Source of the DNA: DTU024 sp964518875
Lineage (GTDB): Bacteria > Bacillota > Clostridia > Christensenellales > Aristaeellaceae
DNA length: 64,000 nt
Assembly: GCA_964518875.1 (NCBI GenBank)
Contig: CAZFHI010000004.1
Coordinates: 34,285-98,284 of the forward strand
Direction: 5' to 3'
Shown here: positions 1 to 8,600 of the stretch, piece by piece
Layout of the letters: each line of letters starts with the position of its first letter
Numbering within the stretch: the stretch's first letter is position 1
The notes under the pieces: generated by a model
What the model was told of the DNA's origin: nothing
The model's input: the letters and a program-made list of their open reading frames with translations, nothing else
Database searches by the model: none
Made by a program: the position numbers and the translations under genes

Positions 1-816
1 GGGAAATCATTCAGCTGGTATGCTAATCCGCAGCCGTCTCTTGAGAGAAAAGGCAGGAAGGTGCAGTATTGTGAAAATTGTAAAAAGATTATAAAGAGCA
101 AGGAATACGCTCCTGATAATTTCCACTATGATATGCCTGTGTACGGCTTTGGACCTATGGCTGGAAGCGTAAGCACTCAGCTCGCGGGATCCCTTGAGCG
201 CCTTATACCTGTTGATTTAACAACACCAGGAGAAAAATACTACGCGCTCGTATCGCAGGACAACAAGCTTATTGGACAGGCGGTAGTAGCAGTAGTGGAA
301 GGCACTCTGTCCGTAAATTATCGCTTAAGCGACCCTAATACAGTTGTAAAGCAGGCTATGTTCTACTTCTATCCAAGCGCTTTAAGCATTACCGCTCAGG
401 ATTTAAACGACCCGACCAAGGCTTATCAGTTTAACCAGGCGCTTCCTACGGGTGGTCTTATGAGCTGTGTAATATCGCCAAGGCTCATAGTGAACTACGA
501 TTCAGATAACCCGGGCAACAGGCTTTTCCCTGAGACTGGTCTTTATATAGACGGTACGAGCAACAACGCGGTAGTTCTGCAGGAAATGACTACGCAGCTT
601 ATAAACGGCTTTACTCCTGCTCCGGCGGCCCCTGAACAAGCGGCGCCCGCGCCCGCTGCTCCGGAGGCGCCCGCAGCGCCAGTTGAACCCGCGCCTGTTG
701 CGCCTGCGCCTGCTGAACCCGCAGCGCCGGCAGCTCCTGAGGAACCTGCAGATCCTGCTCAGAACAGCGTGCCTGTCGCTCCGCTGCCAATAGTGCCTGT
801 TATACCCGCTAACTAA
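1..816 (+). CDS. Hypothetical protein with Pro/Ala-rich C-terminal tail (5' end outside window)
   Basis: The reading frame is open from base 1 to a TAA at 814-816, so the true start probably lies upstream. A GTG at 61 is possible but has no clear ribosome-binding site. I do not recognise the family. A CxxC pair (CENC) sits near visible residues 24-27, followed by about 170 residues rich in beta-type segments. From about residue 205 the protein becomes a low-complexity tail of Pro, Ala and Glu (repeated PAAPE/APAAP units), which often serves as a flexible linker or wall-spanning segment in secreted Gram-positive proteins. No membrane segment is visible in this part. It is the last gene of its unit, since a terminator follows 22 bases later. 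Confidence 0.75.
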   Translation, partial: GKSFSWYANPQPSLERKGRKVQYCENCKKIIKSKEYAPDNFHYDMPVYGFGPMAGSVSTQLAGSLERLIPVDLTTPGEKYYALVSQDNKLIGQAVVAVVEGTLSVNYRLSDPNTVVKQAMFYFYPSALSITAQDLNDPTKAYQFNQALPTGGLMSCVISPRLIVNYDSDNPGNRLFPETGLYIDGTSNNAVVLQEMTTQLINGFTPAPAAPEQAAPAPAAPEAPAAPVEPAPVAPAPAEPAAPAAPEEPADPAQNSVPVAPLPIVPVIPAN

Positions 817-838
817 AATTAACATAAAAATTAATTAT

Positions 839-860
839 GCCGGCCATGCGCCGGCTTTTT
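839..860 (+). terminator. Rho-independent terminator
   Basis: A perfect GCCGGC/GCCGGC stem (839-844 and 850-855) with loop CATGC is followed by five T. It ends the transcript of the Pro/Ala-rich gene. Confidence 0.85.
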
Positions 861-1634
861 GTATGCAGTTTTTTTAACTATTACGAAGCGTTTAATGCTT
901 AATTTAACAAAAACTATCAAAGCTTGAACAGATTTTTTTGTTTTGTTTAGTCAGTATAGCGCCGCCAACCTATTTATTAAGGCTTTGCCAGAATAGAGAT
1001 TTCATTTTTATGTTTTTTAAAATTGCAATAATGGATTAGTATAAAATAAACGCCTTTTTTATGATAATTTATACCATAGAGCTTTTAATACTGTAAATAT
1101 TCCGGCAAAAACAAGAACTAAGTTAAAAAATATTTAATAGACTGCGGACAAAATAACACTAAAGGAGTTCAGGAAGCAAAGCTCCATGAGAATAATCGAG
1201 ACAAGCTAAGCGCTATGATAGCGGTACATTGAGCAGAAATGTATTTTCTCATTTTCTTGTTCATTTAGAGTTAACCGATTAATAGAAAATTTTATTTATA
1301 AAAGTGACAACGGGCGCTTTGCCAAGACCCTTATTTAATTCTATCATTTATTTAAATAGATATTGTAAGTGCTGATAATAATTTTAATTCTGATTGCTTT
1401 ATGCTGCATAATGCGTCTATGTAGTGATTTATTTAGTTCAATTTAGAAAAAACAAAATATTATTTTTACTCAAAGAGACATAACTTTTAAAACAAAAAAG
1501 AAATAATAAAGGAAAACGATAAACAATCAAGTCAGATAAAAAAACGCTTTTTTCTACAAAATAAGCGTCAAAGCGGTCGAAATACGCTTCCAAAACTGTA
1601 TAAAAAAAGAGTTTGCTTTATTAAGAATAAATAT
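861..1634. other. Non-coding AT-rich intergenic region
   Basis: No convincing gene is seen in about 770 bases. The region contains the diverged intergenic repeat at about 1144-1328. It also holds a weak inverted repeat ACGCTT/AAGCGT (about 1544-1568) with an A-run on its left, which could act as a second minus-strand terminator. The rest is AT-rich without recognisable signals. Confidence 0.6.
1144..1328. repeat. Diverged copy of a ~190-bp intergenic repeat
   Basis: This stretch aligns along nearly its whole length, by eye at roughly 70% identity with small gaps, with the element at 39996-40193. Shared landmarks in order are GACAAA-TAA near the left end, AATC-AGAC-AG, an inverted repeat around ACATT...AATGT, the block TCATTTTCTTG, a GTTAA/GTTTAA segment and GAAAAT, then GACAA with GCGCT near the right end. 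It has no open reading frame with a ribosome-binding site. The conserved hairpin potential suggests a small non-autonomous element or structured RNA. Its exact ends are uncertain. Confidence 0.55.
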
Positions 1635-1667
1635 AAAAAGCGCGCCGGGATGTTGATCCGGCGCGCG
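1635..1667 (-). terminator. Terminator of the flavoprotein reductase gene
   Basis: The inverted repeat GCGCGCCGG/CCGGCGCGC (1640-1651 and 1656-1666, one bulged base) is followed on the minus strand by a run of five T. It lies 20 bases past the stop of the upstream minus-strand gene. Confidence 0.85.
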
Positions 1668-1687
1668 AAATTATGCGTTAGGAAATA

Positions 1688-3937
1688 TTATTTTAATCCT
1701 GCTGCGTCCATTGCTTTTTGCAGAGCTTCGGTAAATGCGGCCGACGTAACGGACGCGCCCGCTACGGAGTCTACATCAGCAGATTGCTTTTCAAGCGCTT
1801 CGGCAATCAGCTCGTCAAAAGCGTCAGAGCCTATGCCTTTTGTTTCGCTGTGATTTGTTATTTCGATACTGGTAATTTTGCCGTCTTCAACGGTGATTTC
1901 AAGCTGCAGCTTGCCGCCGAAACCATTGCTGGACTGGCCTGCAAATACATTGTCCTTCTCTTCTTCGGCCGTTTCCTGAGGCTTTTCTTCAGCTGCTTCT
2001 GTTTCATCGCCTTTATTTGCTTCCCATTCTGCAATTTCGGCCATTTTTTCAGAGTTCGTCATTGTTGCTTGCGTCAGGCCTCTGTAAGAGAAGTATTCTG
2101 CTTTATTGGTCTTGGTAAGATGATTTGTCTCGGATCCTGCGAAATCAGGGTTCAAAGCGGTGCTTGCTGTTGCGAAGCCGTTTTCATCTACGGACACTGC
2201 GGCTCTGCCCGCTATATATCCGCTTGTAATAACTCTACCAAGCCCGTGAACTCTCATGCCGCCTGAAGACTCGCCCGCGCAGAACAGATGGGGAATAGGT
2301 TCACCGTATATGTCTATTACCTGCATGCTGGCGTTTACTCTTAAACCAGCGAGCGTATCGTGTAAGCTGGGTGTGCACCAAAGAGCATAGAAAGGTCCTT
2401 TTTCGACCGTGTACTCTAATGTGTCTTTTCTGCCCCAATCTTCATCAACGCCGTTATTAACAAAACCGTTGTACCTTGTGATCGTGTCTACAAGAGTTTC
2501 AGGGTCCATCTTTACGTCTTCGTAATATTTGTTGATTATCTTTGTTGCGAGTTCTTCCAATGTGTCAGCCTTGAAAGCGTAGCCCATTTCATAGTCTAAT
2601 ACGCCTTCGCCTTCAACGTCCCATTCGTTCCTGTCCACCGCGGCCTGGTCGGTTATTGCCCACAAAGGACCGCCGTAGCACATCGCATTGCCGTCGCCTT
2701 CAGGGTCAACAAATGCGCCGGTAAGAGCCTGGTTAAAGAAGCTTTCTCTGGCTGTATCCTGTTGGCTTAAAGCGTACAGGTCTTCGTTGCCTATGCGCTC
2801 GCCAAGCATGTTTACTATAACCATGCTGTTCATATCCGGAACTATACCGTTTGCCCTTACTAAAGGCCATATAACGCTCTTTGTAGTCCAGCCGCGGCCA
2901 TAGCCGTATTGGCAGCCGTACCTTACAGGCGGTGTAATGTTGGCGCCTACTACTGACGTGTAGTTGCCAAGCCCGCCAAGGGCTGCGCCGATTTCCATAG
3001 CGGCGTATTCGCCGGACGCGTCCTGATCGGAGAAAGGCATGCCGCCCAAGCCGTCATATTCAACGCCAAGGCGCGGGTCAAGCATGGTACGGAACCTTAC
3101 GTTGCCTGTTGAACCGCCTGTGCAGATTATAACGGCCTTGTTTGCCTTTACGTTTATATTTTCCTTTGTATCTGTAACATTGCCCTCAGTCATTAAGCTG
3201 CCGAGGGGTTCAGTTTCTCCTGGCAGTATGGTGGGCGAGTAGCTGGCTTTAATACCTAACACATTGCCTGACATATTGCCTTCTCTGTAGATCTTATCCA
3301 TGTGGTAGTTAAGCAGGAATTTTGCGCCGGTTTCCCTGAGCGTTTTTTCCATAGGCCTTGTTACCGCGATACCTGATGCGGCGGTACCTGTGTATATGTT
3401 TTCCCATTCGGATCCGTCTACATATGTCATGCGGCCTACGCTGTCGCCGTCGTTTCCGCCGTCGCGATAGTAGGCGCGTACCATAGGCTCTATATCAAGC
3501 ACTTTTACGCCTTTGTCGAGTATAAAAGAATACGCTTCGCTCATAGAATTAGCGATGGACCTTACATATTCTCTGTCATTGTATCTGGAGTTTATAGAAG
3601 TCCCTCTTGTATGATCGTAGTAATACAGGTCGGAAGAATCTTCTATGTTCCATTTTTTCTGATCGACCGTTCCGCCGCCTGAGTGGAACTGGCCTTCTGA
3701 AACAGCTACATGGCCGCCAACGTCGAAATTGGCTTCAACGATAAGCACTGACGAGCCGTCTTCCATGGCTTTCAGCGCAGCGGGCAAGCCTGATGCGCCT
3801 GCGCCTACTATTACTACATCCGCTTCATAATCCCATTCGATATCGCTGGGTTCCGCGAATACCGGAACAGAAGCGACAGCCACAACAAGAGCTAAAACTA
3901 ATGAGCAGATGCCGAAAAGTTTTTTGCGTTGATACAT
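1688..3937 (-). CDS. Secreted FAD-dependent reductase with C-terminal FMN-binding domain (fumarate/urocanate reductase family)
   Basis: The start ATG at 3937 is chosen because AGGAGG lies six bases upstream. In-frame ATGs at 3943 and 3970 fit the site less well. The 749-residue product begins with a Sec signal peptide (KK, a hydrophobic stretch, then VFA|EP). An FAD-binding domain of the flavocytochrome c/succinate dehydrogenase flavoprotein type follows, with dinucleotide motif GAGASG at about residue 45-50 and a C-terminal GGMRVHGLGRV segment. A Glu/Lys/Thr linker leads to an FMN_bind domain (last ~85 residues). This ends in DSVAGASVTS, matching the motif whose Thr receives covalent FMN from ApbE. 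The family reduces fumarate-like acceptors (fumarate, urocanate, cinnamates) outside the membrane. The acceptor cannot be read from sequence. No ApbE or electron-donor gene lies nearby. Confidence 0.88.
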   Translation of the reverse strand: MYQRKKLFGICSLVLALVVAVASVPVFAEPSDIEWDYEADVVIVGAGASGLPAALKAMEDGSSVLIVEANFDVGGHVAVSEGQFHSGGGTVDQKKWNIEDSSDLYYYDHTRGTSINSRYNDREYVRSIANSMSEAYSFILDKGVKVLDIEPMVRAYYRDGGNDGDSVGRMTYVDGSEWENIYTGTAASGIAVTRPMEKTLRETGAKFLLNYHMDKIYREGNMSGNVLGIKASYSPTILPGETEPLGSLMTEGNVTDTKENINVKANKAVIICTGGSTGNVRFRTMLDPRLGVEYDGLGGMPFSDQDASGEYAAMEIGAALGGLGNYTSVVGANITPPVRYGCQYGYGRGWTTKSVIWPLVRANGIVPDMNSMVIVNMLGERIGNEDLYALSQQDTARESFFNQALTGAFVDPEGDGNAMCYGGPLWAITDQAAVDRNEWDVEGEGVLDYEMGYAFKADTLEELATKIINKYYEDVKMDPETLVDTITRYNGFVNNGVDEDWGRKDTLEYTVEKGPFYALWCTPSLHDTLAGLRVNASMQVIDIYGEPIPHLFCAGESSGGMRVHGLGRVITSGYIAGRAAVSVDENGFATASTALNPDFAGSETNHLTKTNKAEYFSYRGLTQATMTNSEKMAEIAEWEANKGDETEAAEEKPQETAEEEKDNVFAGQSSNGFGGKLQLEITVEDGKITSIEITNHSETKGIGSDAFDELIAEALEKQSADVDSVAGASVTSAAFTEALQKAMDAAGLK

Positions 3938-4033
3938 AAACATCCTCCTAATTAATAAAATTTTAAACATACTCTTCAGTATAAAAGAGCTTTCAAAAAG
4001 CGTTTTATAAACTATTGAGCATATCTGATTATG

Positions 4034-4062
4034 AGTATATATATTCAGACAAACGTTGTCAA
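4034..4062 (-). promoter_or_regulatory. Sigma-A promoter of the flavoprotein reductase gene
   Basis: On the minus strand TTGACA (4057-4062) and TATACT (4034-4039) are separated by 17 bases, a near-consensus vegetative promoter about 95 bases upstream of the start codon. Confidence 0.8.
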
Positions 4063-4148
4063 TGTAGGAAACATTGAAATAAAATGCTCAAGACGCATAT
4101 TTTAATGCTTTTAAATGCCTCTTTTGTGTAAAGCTCATGTTCTTGTGG

Positions 4149-4154
4149 TATAAT
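4149..4154 (+). promoter_or_regulatory. Extended -10 promoter of sufCB
   Basis: A perfect TATAAT preceded by TGG (extended -10) lies 36 bases upstream of the sufC start. No good -35 is seen, as is usual for extended -10 promoters. Confidence 0.65.
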
Positions 4155-4190
4155 ACAACAGAGCTGATAAGCTCAAAAAAAGGAGGTATT

Positions 4191-4910
4191 ATGCTACGCT
4201 TAGAGAATATTTCCTGGTCTGTACCGGGAAAAAGCGACATTTTAAGAAACATCAACCTAAACATACCAGACGGTAAGCTTTCGGTTGTTACGGGACCGAA
4301 TGGCGGGGGAAAAACGTCCCTCGCGAAAGCCATCGCAGGTCTTTTGCCGAATGTACAGGGGAAAATATATTTAAATGAGCAGGATATAAGCAGCTTAGAT
4401 GTAACGCAGAGGGCAAGGCTTGGCATAAGCTACGCTTTCCAGCAGCCTGTGCGTTTTAAGGGAATAAAAGTTAAAAACCTGCTTAACATTGCGGCAGGCA
4501 GAGAGCTTAGCTTTGATGAGCTTTGCGACCTGCTTGGAAAAGTCGGCCTTTGCACGGTTGACTATATGGATAGAGAAGTAGGCTCAAGCCTTTCGGGCGG
4601 AGAAATAAAACGCATTGAAATAGCGAGCGTGCTTGCAAGAGGCACTGAACTTAACATATTCGACGAACCTGAAGCAGGCATAGACATATGGTCTTTTAAC
4701 GGCCTTGTATCGGTATTTGAAAACTTAAAAGACAAAGAAAGCCTGCTTGTTATATCCCACCAGGAGCGCATACTTGAAATTGCAGATGACATTATAGTTA
4801 TTGCAGACGGCGCTGTAAGGACTTATGGACCTAAAGAAGAGATCCTTCCACAGCTGTTGGAAGGAGAAATAACCGGGCAATGCCCCGTAGGAAGCGGTGC
4901 AGCAGTATGA
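4191..4910 (+). CDS. sufC: SufC, Fe-S cluster assembly ATPase
   Basis: The start ATG follows AAAAGGAGG at a six-base distance. This 239-residue cytoplasmic ABC-type ATPase drives conformational change of the SufB scaffold during Fe-S cluster assembly. Visible motifs are Walker A GPNGGGKTS near residue 34, the signature LSGGE, and the Walker B region NIFDEPEAGID (SufC characteristically has DEPEAGLD/DSGLD here), followed by a switch His in VISHQ. Its stop overlaps the next gene's start by four bases (ATGA), so the two are translationally coupled. There is no SufS, SufU or SufD next to it. The arrangement is the minimal SufC-SufB type found in many anaerobes. Confidence 0.88.
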   Translation: MLRLENISWSVPGKSDILRNINLNIPDGKLSVVTGPNGGGKTSLAKAIAGLLPNVQGKIYLNEQDISSLDVTQRARLGISYAFQQPVRFKGIKVKNLLNIAAGRELSFDELCDLLGKVGLCTVDYMDREVGSSLSGGEIKRIEIASVLARGTELNIFDEPEAGIDIWSFNGLVSVFENLKDKESLLVISHQERILEIADDIIVIADGAVRTYGPKEEILPQLLEGEITGQCPVGSGAAV

Positions 4911-5848
4911 CACAAATAGAAGAAATGAATCCTATTACGGAAAAATTATTGGGTATAGTATCAGGCTATGAAGGCAAGGAGTTTGACGGCGCCTATAACA
5001 TAAGGCAGGATACTAAATGCGCAGGCAGAAAAAGCACGAAAAATATTAAGATTACTTCAAGAGCGGACGGTAAAAGCGGCCTTGAAGTGCATGTTAAGCC
5101 TGGCACTAAAGGAGAAACTGTGTATATTCCCGCATGCGTAAGCCACGGCAATGTAGAAGACATTACATATAACGATTTCTTCATAGGCGAGGGAGCGGAT
5201 GTCACTATAGTAGCTGGATGCGGCGTGCACAGCGAAAACGACGAAGGGGCAATGCATCACGGAATACACCGCTTCATGTTAGAAAAAGACTCTAAAGTTC
5301 TTTACATTGAAAAGCATATAGGCACAGGTAAGGGCAAGGGTATACACCGCATAGATCCTATTTCGGAAGCAGAGCTTAAAGAAAATTCCTTCCTAAAAAT
5401 GGATACTATACAGATTGGCGGAGTGGACACGACGGAAAGAAAAACAATAGCCAACGTAGGCAAGGGCGCTAAGCTTGTTGTAAACGAAAGAATTATGACA
5501 GACGGCGACGACGTTGCTTCTACAGAATTCTTGGTTACGCTGGAAGGCGAAGACAGCGGAACGGATATAGTTTCCCGCTCTGTAGCCAAAGGCAATTCCA
5601 AGCAGGAATATATTTCCCGCATAATAGGGAAAAACAAGAGCATGGGACACAGCGAATGCGACGCGCTTATTTCTGATAAGGCTGTTGTAATAGCAAAGCC
5701 TGCGCTCGATGCTGTTTCTCCTGATGCCGAGCTTATACATGAAGCTGCCATAGGAAAAATAGCGGGGGAGCAGATATTAAAGCTGCGCACTTTAGGCTTA
5801 AAACAGGACGAAGCAGAGCGCGCAATAATAGACGGCTTTTTAAGCTGA
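4907..5848 (+). CDS. sufB: SufB/SufD-type Fe-S scaffold protein (minimal SufBC system)
   Basis: The 313-residue product is a short SufB/SufD core-domain protein, lacking the long N-terminal part of classical SufB (about 465 residues). It contains the beta-helix region (roughly residues 60-250) and the characteristic C-terminal block HEAAIGKIAGEQI...LRTLGL..DEAERAIIDGFL, which interacts with SufC. A Cys in AGCGVHSE and one in SECDAL are candidate cluster ligands. It starts at the ATGA overlap with sufC. With no SufD nearby, SufB probably pairs with itself, giving a B2C2 complex (inference). A terminator follows about 40 bases downstream. Confidence 0.82.
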   Translation: MTQIEEMNPITEKLLGIVSGYEGKEFDGAYNIRQDTKCAGRKSTKNIKITSRADGKSGLEVHVKPGTKGETVYIPACVSHGNVEDITYNDFFIGEGADVTIVAGCGVHSENDEGAMHHGIHRFMLEKDSKVLYIEKHIGTGKGKGIHRIDPISEAELKENSFLKMDTIQIGGVDTTERKTIANVGKGAKLVVNERIMTDGDDVASTEFLVTLEGEDSGTDIVSRSVAKGNSKQEYISRIIGKNKSMGHSECDALISDKAVVIAKPALDAVSPDAELIHEAAIGKIAGEQILKLRTLGLKQDEAERAIIDGFLS

Positions 5849-5885
5849 ATAGCATAAAGGCATTAGAACTGAATATTATAAAAAG

Positions 5886-5910
5886 GCAGGGTGTTCAGCC
5901 CTGCTTTTTT
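5886..5910. terminator. Bidirectional terminator between sufCB and the trpXYZ-like operon
   Basis: Stem GCAGGG/CCCTGC (5886-5891 and 5899-5904) has six T on the right and an A-run on the left. It can stop transcripts from both convergent operons. Confidence 0.82.
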
Positions 5911-5938
5911 GATTGCTTAATTATGACTATTAAAATGC

Positions 5939-6712
5939 TTAGTTTCCGCATTCAACAGATATTTTATTAAACAGATCCAACAAATCCTCCGTTTGCAGGT
6001 TTTGCTTTTGTTCACCCTGAGCGTCAAATACTATTTCTCCTGAGTGCATCATAATAAGACGATCGCCGTAGTTAACGGCGTGGCGCAAATTATGGGTTAC
6101 CATAATTGCGGTAAGCTTTCTTTCCCTTACTATTTTTTCTGTTAAACGCATTATTATATCTGACGTGTTAGGGTCAAGCGCCGCCGTGTGCTCGTCTAAT
6201 ATTAGAAAGTCAATTTTTGTCATAGTAGCCATAGCTATTGCAAGAGCCTGCCTTTGACCGCCGGACAGGCTTCCGCAAGTTGTGTTTAACATATTTTCAA
6301 GCCCTAAGTTAAGCGGCGCCAAAAGGTTCCTGTAATATTCTATGCGATTCTTATTTATATATGGCGTAAGACCCATACGGTGGGCTTTTGCGTCAAACAG
6401 ACACATGTTTTCAAGAACTGTCAGGTTAGAACAGCTTCCAAGGGCCGGGTTTTGATAAATTCTTCCTATGCGTTTGTTGCGCACGAATTCTTTTGCGCCG
6501 GTTATATCCTTGCCGTCCATATATATTTGCCCTTTGTCTATACCCGTAGTTCCGCAGAAAATATTAAGCAGGCTTGTTTTGCCTGAACCGTTGCTTCCCA
6601 CTACGGATACGAAGCTGCCGGTGTCTATTTTAAGCGAGAAATCTTTAAAAAGCTCGAATTGCCGCACAGTGTTGGGGTTATAGGTTTTATATATGTTTTT
6701 TAATTCAAGCAT
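5939..6712 (-). CDS. ABC transporter ATP-binding protein, TrpZ-like
   Basis: The start at 6712 (MLELKN) overlaps the end of the permease gene by eight bases; a longer reading from 6745 would run through the permease without need. The 257-residue cytoplasmic ATPase has Walker A GSNGSGKTS near residue 40, the signature LSGGQ, Walker B FLILDEHTAALDP and a switch His in MVTHN. It powers the importer formed with the two upstream genes. This family (PF04392 binding protein, BPD-type permease, ATPase) matches streptococcal TrpXYZ. The tryptophan assignment here rests mainly on the T-box specifier upstream. Confidence 0.82.
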   Translation of the reverse strand: MLELKNIYKTYNPNTVRQFELFKDFSLKIDTGSFVSVVGSNGSGKTSLLNIFCGTTGIDKGQIYMDGKDITGAKEFVRNKRIGRIYQNPALGSCSNLTVLENMCLFDAKAHRMGLTPYINKNRIEYYRNLLAPLNLGLENMLNTTCGSLSGGQRQALAIAMATMTKIDFLILDEHTAALDPNTSDIIMRLTEKIVRERKLTAIMVTHNLRHAVNYGDRLIMMHSGEIVFDAQGEQKQNLQTEDLLDLFNKISVECGN

Positions 6713-7610
6713 GCTGTTTGCCGCCTTTCTTTTTAAAACTTTCAACGGTTAATATTCCTAAGAATAAAAGCGCCGTTACAAGCTTCATGTCGGTAGGCTT
6801 AAGGCCAAGCACTATTGCAAGAGTATAACAGAGCTTGTAAATTACAGCGCCTGTAAGAACAGCAAGCGTTGCCTTGCTGCCGCATGACGGCTTTTTAAAT
6901 AGAGTGAGGCCTATTATTACAGAAGCGAGCCCTAATACAAGCGTGCCTGTGCCCATGCTTATTTCAAACATGCGCTGTTGCTGGCACAGTATACCGCCGG
7001 AAAGCGCTACCAGCGTATTCGCTATAACAAGGCCCGCTATTTTAACATTTCCTTTATTTCTCGCAAGGGAAGTAACAACCTGCTCGTTATCTCCCGCCGC
7101 CCTGAGAAGCAAACCAAAACGCGTTTTAAAGAATAAATCCATAATAAGCTTTACTATAACAACAAGTATAAGAGCAACTAAGAGCGTGTCGACGGAATCG
7201 GGAAGAAAATTTGATATTGAACTTCCTCTGAATAGCGTAACAGTATTCCTTGGGATAGTTAAAAGCGATTTACCTTCTGCTATGCGCAGGTTTATGGAAT
7301 ATAGCGCCGTCATTACGATAACGCCTGAGAATAAATCTCTGACCTTAAGCTTTATATGTATTAAACCTGTGGCAAAGCCTGCAAGCGCTCCAGCAACAGC
7401 TGACGCCAATAAGCTTAAAACAGGGTTTACGCCTTTAAGCAGCAAAGACGTGGATACTACGCCGCCCAAAGGAAAGCTGCCGTCAACGCTTAAATCAGGA
7501 AAGTCCAATATGGTATATGTAATGTATATTCCGAGGGCGAGCACGCCGTATATAAGACCCTGCTCTATGCTCGACGGTACTGAAGCTATAAAGCTTTCTA
7601 AAATCTGCAT
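6705..7610 (-). CDS. ABC transporter permease, TrpY-like
   Basis: The start follows AAGGAG at a proper distance. The 301-residue protein carries about eight hydrophobic segments of the branched-chain amino-acid/BPD_transp_2 permease type, including the typical N-terminal GLIYGVLALGIYITYTILDFPDLSVDGSFPLGG region. It forms the membrane channel of the importer encoded with the flanking genes. It overlaps the downstream ATPase gene and lies nine bases after the binding-protein gene, so one transcript is expected. Confidence 0.82.
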   Translation of the reverse strand: MQILESFIASVPSSIEQGLIYGVLALGIYITYTILDFPDLSVDGSFPLGGVVSTSLLLKGVNPVLSLLASAVAGALAGFATGLIHIKLKVRDLFSGVIVMTALYSINLRIAEGKSLLTIPRNTVTLFRGSSISNFLPDSVDTLLVALILVVIVKLIMDLFFKTRFGLLLRAAGDNEQVVTSLARNKGNVKIAGLVIANTLVALSGGILCQQQRMFEISMGTGTLVLGLASVIIGLTLFKKPSCGSKATLAVLTGAVIYKLCYTLAIVLGLKPTDMKLVTALLFLGILTVESFKKKGGKQHA

Positions 7611-7619
7611 GGCATCTCC

Positions 7620-8600
7620 TTATTTACTGTTTACATCTATCGCGCGGTTCTGCGTATCTTCATTAAGGCTTAACTTTAACTCTTTAAGCTTTTCGCTGTT
7701 TATATATAAATTGCTTTTTTCAATTTTTTCATACGGCATGTCGCTAAGTTTTTCTCCCCGCAGAACTCTCGCCGCCATATGGCCTGTTTGAATGCCGAGA
7801 TTAATATATTCTATGCCTTCAGACGCCGCGCATCCGCGCGCTACCTGTTCTATTTCGCTTCCAAATACGGGTATGCCGGCGTTGTCGGCTTCCTCCAATA
7901 CAAGATCAAGGTACTGCACTACAGTGTTATCAAGCACCATGCTCAGGCAGTCGGATTCTTTTACTAAGCTTGGCACGGCAAGAGCTATTTCAGCGCCCTG
8001 AGTAACCGCTACTGCTTTTATTTGAAAACCGTATTGCGGAGCAAGCTCCTTATATTTTTCTACCTGAACCGCGCTGTTCGCTTCGCCTATCGTGTAAAGC
8101 AAGCCTATGGTTTCAGCGTTAGGCATTAATGAGCGTATCATATTAAGCTGCTGTTCAACGGGCAGCTCGTCGCTCGTTCCAGAAAAGTTGCCTGTGCTTT
8201 TTCCACTTTCATCTGAAAGGCCGGCTGAAACAGGGTCAGATACGGCGCAGTATACAAGCGGTATTTTATCATCTAAGGTATTCGCGCATACGGAGGCTAT
8301 AGGCGTAGCTATTGCGCATACCAGGTCGTAGTTCTGAGCTAAAAAGCTGTTTGCAATCTGCGCAGCTAAGCCCATATCCGCCTGGGCGTTCTGCACATCA
8401 ACAGAAATATTTTCTCCATCTGTAAAGCCTTCTTCAGCAAGTCCTTTTAAAAAACCTTCGCGGCAGTTGTCAAGCGAACCGTGTATTGCAAACTGCGCTA
8501 CGCCTATGCGGTACTGTTTTTCCTGCGCAAAGCTGAATGAAAATAAAGATAATAATATGGCGAATATAGCTAAGAAAGTTATGGTTTTAGTAAATTTCAT
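7620..8600 (-). CDS. ABC transporter substrate-binding protein, TrpX-like (PF04392 family)
   Basis: The 326-residue product begins with a Sec signal peptide (MKFTK..., cleavage near SFA|QEK) without a lipobox Cys. The mature part is a two-lobe periplasmic-binding fold of the ABC_sub_bind family (IGVAQFAIHGSLDNCREGF, then repeated GLLY/PVFGSE segments). This family includes the tryptophan/tyrosine binding proteins of Gram-positive TrpXYZ systems. The ribosome-binding site AGAAAGGA sits in the loop of a small AU-rich hairpin (AATAAT/ATTATT). The ATG overlaps the stop of a leader ORF as ATGA, so translation is probably coupled to that ORF. A T-box with a UGG specifier candidate controls the transcript. 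Tryptophan is therefore the most likely ligand (inference). Confidence 0.82.
   Translation of the reverse strand: MKFTKTITFLAIFAILLSLFSFSFAQEKQYRIGVAQFAIHGSLDNCREGFLKGLAEEGFTDGENISVDVQNAQADMGLAAQIANSFLAQNYDLVCAIATPIASVCANTLDDKIPLVYCAVSDPVSAGLSDESGKSTGNFSGTSDELPVEQQLNMIRSLMPNAETIGLLYTIGEANSAVQVEKYKELAPQYGFQIKAVAVTQGAEIALAVPSLVKESDCLSMVLDNTVVQYLDLVLEEADNAGIPVFGSEIEQVARGCAASEGIEYINLGIQTGHMAARVLRGEKLSDMPYEKIEKSNLYINSEKLKELKLSLNEDTQNRAIDVNSK

Noticed and set aside
502..825. Arg-rich frame on the minus strand opposite the Pro/Ala-rich tail
   Set aside because: Codon composition is simply the reverse of the GC-rich Pro/Ala repeat; no ribosome-binding site or homology.
1537..1568. Second terminator or small RNA in the 0.9-1.6 kb gap
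   Set aside because: The six-base stem is weak and there is no promoter to define a transcript.
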